Source: an uncultured Clostridia bacterium
GTDB taxonomy: Bacteria > Bacillota > Clostridia > Oscillospirales > Ruminococcaceae
DNA length: 52,782 nucleotides
Assembly: GCA_937891895.1 (NCBI GenBank)
Contig: CALATN010000240.1
Span: 1 to 52,782 of the forward strand
Direction of reading: 5' to 3'
Position numbers and translations under genes: made by a program. Positions 50,516-52,782 of the stretch are shown here, piece after piece. Under the pieces are notes generated by a model, which was not told where the DNA came from, ran no database searches, and worked only from the letters and a program-made list of their open reading frames with translations. How positions within the stretch are numbered: the stretch's first letter is position 1; each line of letters begins with the position of its first letter.

Positions 50516-51880
50516 TTATACTTCTTTTTGTACCTTTTCCACTCCGTATTTTTTCAGAAGCTTCTTTCTGCAAACAAAATACGCAGGGATAAGAAATGCG
50601 TCGGCAAGTATCCAAGCAGCAGGTGATGCGAAGCAAGCGGCTGTAAAGCCGAAAATACCCACGAGGTAAGCGATTGCTCCTCTGCCGAACATTTCAAGTA
50701 TTCCCGCAAAGGTTGCAATTGGTGGAAAACCCATTCCCTGAATGAAGAAACGAACGATATTGACAATTGCAAGCGTAAAATAGAATGCAGAAAGAATTGT
50801 AAGGAATTCCTGAATGAGCGGCTGGAGATAACGGCTGCTTTCATCAAGAAATACCATTGCGAGGTTGTCCCCGAAGAAGAACATTACTATGAATGCAAAC
50901 ACGGAATAAACTGCGCCGAGAATTATGCAGGCGCCAAGTCCCTTGTTGAGTCTGTCCCATTTCTGTGCACCAACGTTCTGTCCTGCGTAGGTTGCCATTG
51001 TGCTTCCCATTGCATCAAACGGACAGCTTACGAACATAGAAAGCTTATTTGCGGCGGTGATTGCGGCAACTGAGTCTGTACCGAGCTGATTTACAGCCGC
51101 CTGGAGCACGACACCGCCGATTGCGGTAATAGAATACTGGAACCCCATCGGGAGTCCCATTGTACAAAGGTTTGCCACGTGCCTGGAACTTAATTTCCAT
51201 TCTTCCTTTTCAGGCTTGAGCAATGCATAGCTGCTGCATAATTTAAGCAGGCAGCCAAAGCCCGAAATGAACTGAGCGATGACGGTTGCGAGTGCCGCGC
51301 CGAAAACGTCAAGATGGAACATAACAATAAAAGCAATGTCCAGCACGATATTGATTACCGAAGCGATTACAAGCCATTTTACAGGGGTTTTACTGTCGCC
51401 CAGAGAACGAAGAATACCTGCGGTCATATTGTAGAGGAAGTAACCGGGAATACCTGCGAAAATAGTAAAAATATATGTATATGCACGGTCAAAGGTTTCC
51501 TCATTTGTTTTCATAAGAGTAAGGATATCGCTGCAGAAAATCAGGGTCAGGGTTGTAATTACAATTGAAAAGAAAATACAGAGCCAAACAGAATTTGTAA
51601 CATACCTACGAAGCTGTTTCCAGTCGTTTGCGCCGAACATCTGAGCAACGGGAATTGCAAAACCGTTGCAGATACCCATTACAAAACCGATGATGAGAAA
51701 GTTTACCGAACCTGTGCTTCCCACGGCGGCAAGTGCGTCACTGCCGAGAAAACGTCCCACGATTGCTGTGTCGGCAAGGTTGTAAAATTGTTGAAAAAGA
51801 AAACCGAAAAGAAGCGGTACACCAAAGCCGAGAATAAGGCTCATAGGCTTGCCTCTTGTTAAATCCTTTGTTGCTGCCAT
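50516..51880 (-). CDS. MATE family efflux transporter
   Basis: A 454-aa twelve-helix antiporter, third of its family in this window. PLLFGFLFQQFYNLADTAIVGRFLG at the start, GNGFAIPVAQMFGANDWKQL and MATYAGQNVGAQKWDRL in the second half are typical MATE sequences. Ribosome site CGAGGTAAT. Substrate unknown. It lacks the kinase domain carried by the partial MATE at the left edge. Confidence 0.93.
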   Translation of the reverse strand: MAATKDLTRGKPMSLILGFGVPLLFGFLFQQFYNLADTAIVGRFLGSDALAAVGSTGSVNFLIIGFVMGICNGFAIPVAQMFGANDWKQLRRYVTNSVWLCIFFSIVITTLTLIFCSDILTLMKTNEETFDRAYTYIFTIFAGIPGYFLYNMTAGILRSLGDSKTPVKWLVIASVINIVLDIAFIVMFHLDVFGAALATVIAQFISGFGCLLKLCSSYALLKPEKEEWKLSSRHVANLCTMGLPMGFQYSITAIGGVVLQAAVNQLGTDSVAAITAANKLSMFVSCPFDAMGSTMATYAGQNVGAQKWDRLNKGLGACIILGAVYSVFAFIVMFFFGDNLAMVFLDESSRYLQPLIQEFLTILSAFYFTLAIVNIVRFFIQGMGFPPIATFAGILEMFGRGAIAYLVGIFGFTAACFASPAAWILADAFLIPAYFVCRKKLLKKYGVEKVQKEV

Positions 51881-52000
51881 AATAATTACCTCGTTTTTTC
51901 AAATTCAAAACGAACTTATTATAGTGCAGACTCATATCAATTACAACAACAATTTCAGACAAATATGTGAACAAATTATTTTTCGCCATAGTATACAAAA

Positions 52001-52026
52001 ACCTCAGGGATACAACTCCCTGAGGT
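52001..52026 (-). terminator. Terminator of the DUF11 gene
   Basis: ACCTCAGGGA, loop TACAAC, TCCCTGAGGT: a perfect 10-bp stem; on the minus strand TTTTTG follows. Confidence 0.92.
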
Positions 52027-52036
52027 GTAATTTTTA

Positions 52037-52782
52037 TCAGATAATTGTACCTGTTACTGTGAGAACGCTTACGCCCGGCTGGATAGTCCAGGTGCCGTCT
52101 GGGTTCTGAGTATAGGTTGCGGCAGGAACTGTAATCTGTCCTGCATTTGTTGCAAATGCGCCTGTTGCTTCGCTGTAGGTGTAGTTTGCAGGTGATGTCC
52201 AGGCTGTACCATTGAAGGTTACACCTGTAATGTTGAGAGCTGGATTGAAGGTATCGGTTACGATTGCGTTATCTGTTACAACAACAGCTTCACTGCCTGT
52301 ATTCTGGATAACAAAAGTATAGGTCAGCTGGCCATTTTCGGTAACTGTTGTTGGGTTGAGGGACTTGCTGATTGTAAGTTCGGCGGTGTTTTCAGGTGTG
52401 ATTGTTTCGGTAACGGTGATATCGGAGATACCTGTTCCGCTTACAACCGCTGTATTAACAATGCTTGCTGTGTCGCCGAGTGGTGCAAAGCTGTTTGTTT
52501 CAGCTGCGTATACAACAGTTGCTACACCGCCTGCGGGAACGTTGATTCCTGTGATTACAAGAGGTGCTCCCGGTGTAACTGCCGGTGCAGGCTGAAGTGC
52601 GCCGTTTACAAAATAGCGTACCGAGCCGTCGACGTAATCGAGCGGAACAAGCTCGGTTGCACCGAAAGTATATGCGCCCAGGTCATCTGTCACGGTAAGT
52701 CCGCTTACGGGCGACGCGCCGCCGTTGAGAAGTGTTACGATATAGGTTACCACCTCGCATGCGCGGTATGTCGAGGGAGTAG
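52037..52782 (-). CDS. DUF11-repeat surface protein (5' truncated)
   Basis: The frame stays open past the right edge (reading TPSTYRACEVVTYIVTLLNGG from the boundary), so only the last ~248 residues are present and a GTG at 52753 is not the true start. Two DUF11-like beta-sandwich repeats are visible, each with the VTYIVTLLN or LTYTFVIQNTG core and VTVTDD or VVVTD strands. It is a secreted or cell-wall adhesin-like structure; there is no LPXTG sorting signal at this C-terminus. Low Lys/Cys and high Thr/Val/Ala agree with an extracellular protein. Confidence 0.85.
   Translation of the reverse strand, partial: TPSTYRACEVVTYIVTLLNGGASPVSGLTVTDDLGAYTFGATELVPLDYVDGSVRYFVNGALQPAPAVTPGAPLVITGINVPAGGVATVVYAAETNSFAPLGDTASIVNTAVVSGTGISDITVTETITPENTAELTISKSLNPTTVTENGQLTYTFVIQNTGSEAVVVTDNAIVTDTFNPALNITGVTFNGTAWTSPANYTYSEATGAFATNAGQITVPAATYTQNPDGTWTIQPGVSVLTVTGTII

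Noticed and set aside
52037..52753. DUF11 gene starting at the GTG at 52753
   Set aside because: The frame remains open to the window edge and the upstream residues continue the repeat, so the gene is cut.

Overview
The window looks like the chromosome of a low-to-mid GC Gram-positive gut anaerobe, most like Ruminococcus or a related Oscillospiraceae. The basis is canonical sigma-A promoters (TTGACA-17-TATAAT), strong AGGAGG-type ribosome sites, dense rho-independent terminators, ECF and LytTR/GHKL families, and a GH5/GH43 plant-polysaccharide locus. This taxonomic call is an inference from gene content. Genes are cut at both edges: a MATE-kinase fusion on the left and a DUF11-repeat surface protein on the right. 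I saw no rRNA, tRNA, CRISPR array or intact insertion sequence.

Left part (1-12.2 kb): a MATE transporter fused to a cytidylate-kinase-like domain; a small unknown gene; a 600-bp non-coding stretch full of hairpins and short repeats; then a LytTR response regulator and GHKL histidine kinase followed by a lipoprotein-ABC ATPase-ABC permease operon. That operon's promoter is preceded by two 14-bp direct repeats 21 bp apart, the layout of a LytTR binding site. An unknown gene, a C_GCAxxG_C_C redox protein and a second MATE transporter follow.

Centre (12.2-26.4 kb, minus strand): a 12-gene Ter (tellurite/stress) operon running from one consensus promoter at 26353-26381. In transcription order it encodes a fusion of a YceG-like module to an HtrA/trypsin-type serine protease, a rhomboid protease, YceG, TelA, three TerD proteins, a PMCA-type Ca2+ P-type ATPase, and a nucleoside-like biosynthetic module (PRTase-TRSP, CitE-like lyase, StiP-type PRTase, HAD phosphatase). 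The protease fusion, the internal duplication in YceG and the Ca2+ pump where TerC normally sits make this the most interesting system here. A reasonable model is a Ca2+-linked membrane stress complex with its own proteolytic input and a small-molecule product.

Right of that (26.4-34 kb): a PBP1-GGDEF diguanylate cyclase divergent from an NSS sodium symporter, a SMI1/KNR4 protein, a small membrane protein, a GNAT acetyltransferase with a leader peptide and hairpin in its 5' UTR, an AraC/GyrI regulator and a FliB-type Fe-S methylase homologue. From 34 to 38.2 kb lie carB (no carA next to it) and an unknown gene.

From 38.2 to 42 kb is a signalling group: PocR sensor with a degenerate kinase domain, GGDEF(degenerate)-EAL phosphodiesterase and a PilZ protein with altered motifs. 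From 42 to 44.2 kb is an operon of ECF S-component, DUF1893 and Fe-S aldo/keto reductase. From 44.2 to 46.2 kb is an autoregulated ArsR operon (C_GCAxxG_C_C, ArsR with a CxC motif, ArsP-like permease, Cys-rich mini-protein) with a perfect 13-bp palindrome laid over its promoter. From 46.2 to 49.7 kb is a GH43-AraC-GH5 glycan operon. A phosphoglycolate phosphatase-like HAD, a third MATE transporter and the truncated DUF11 protein close the window.
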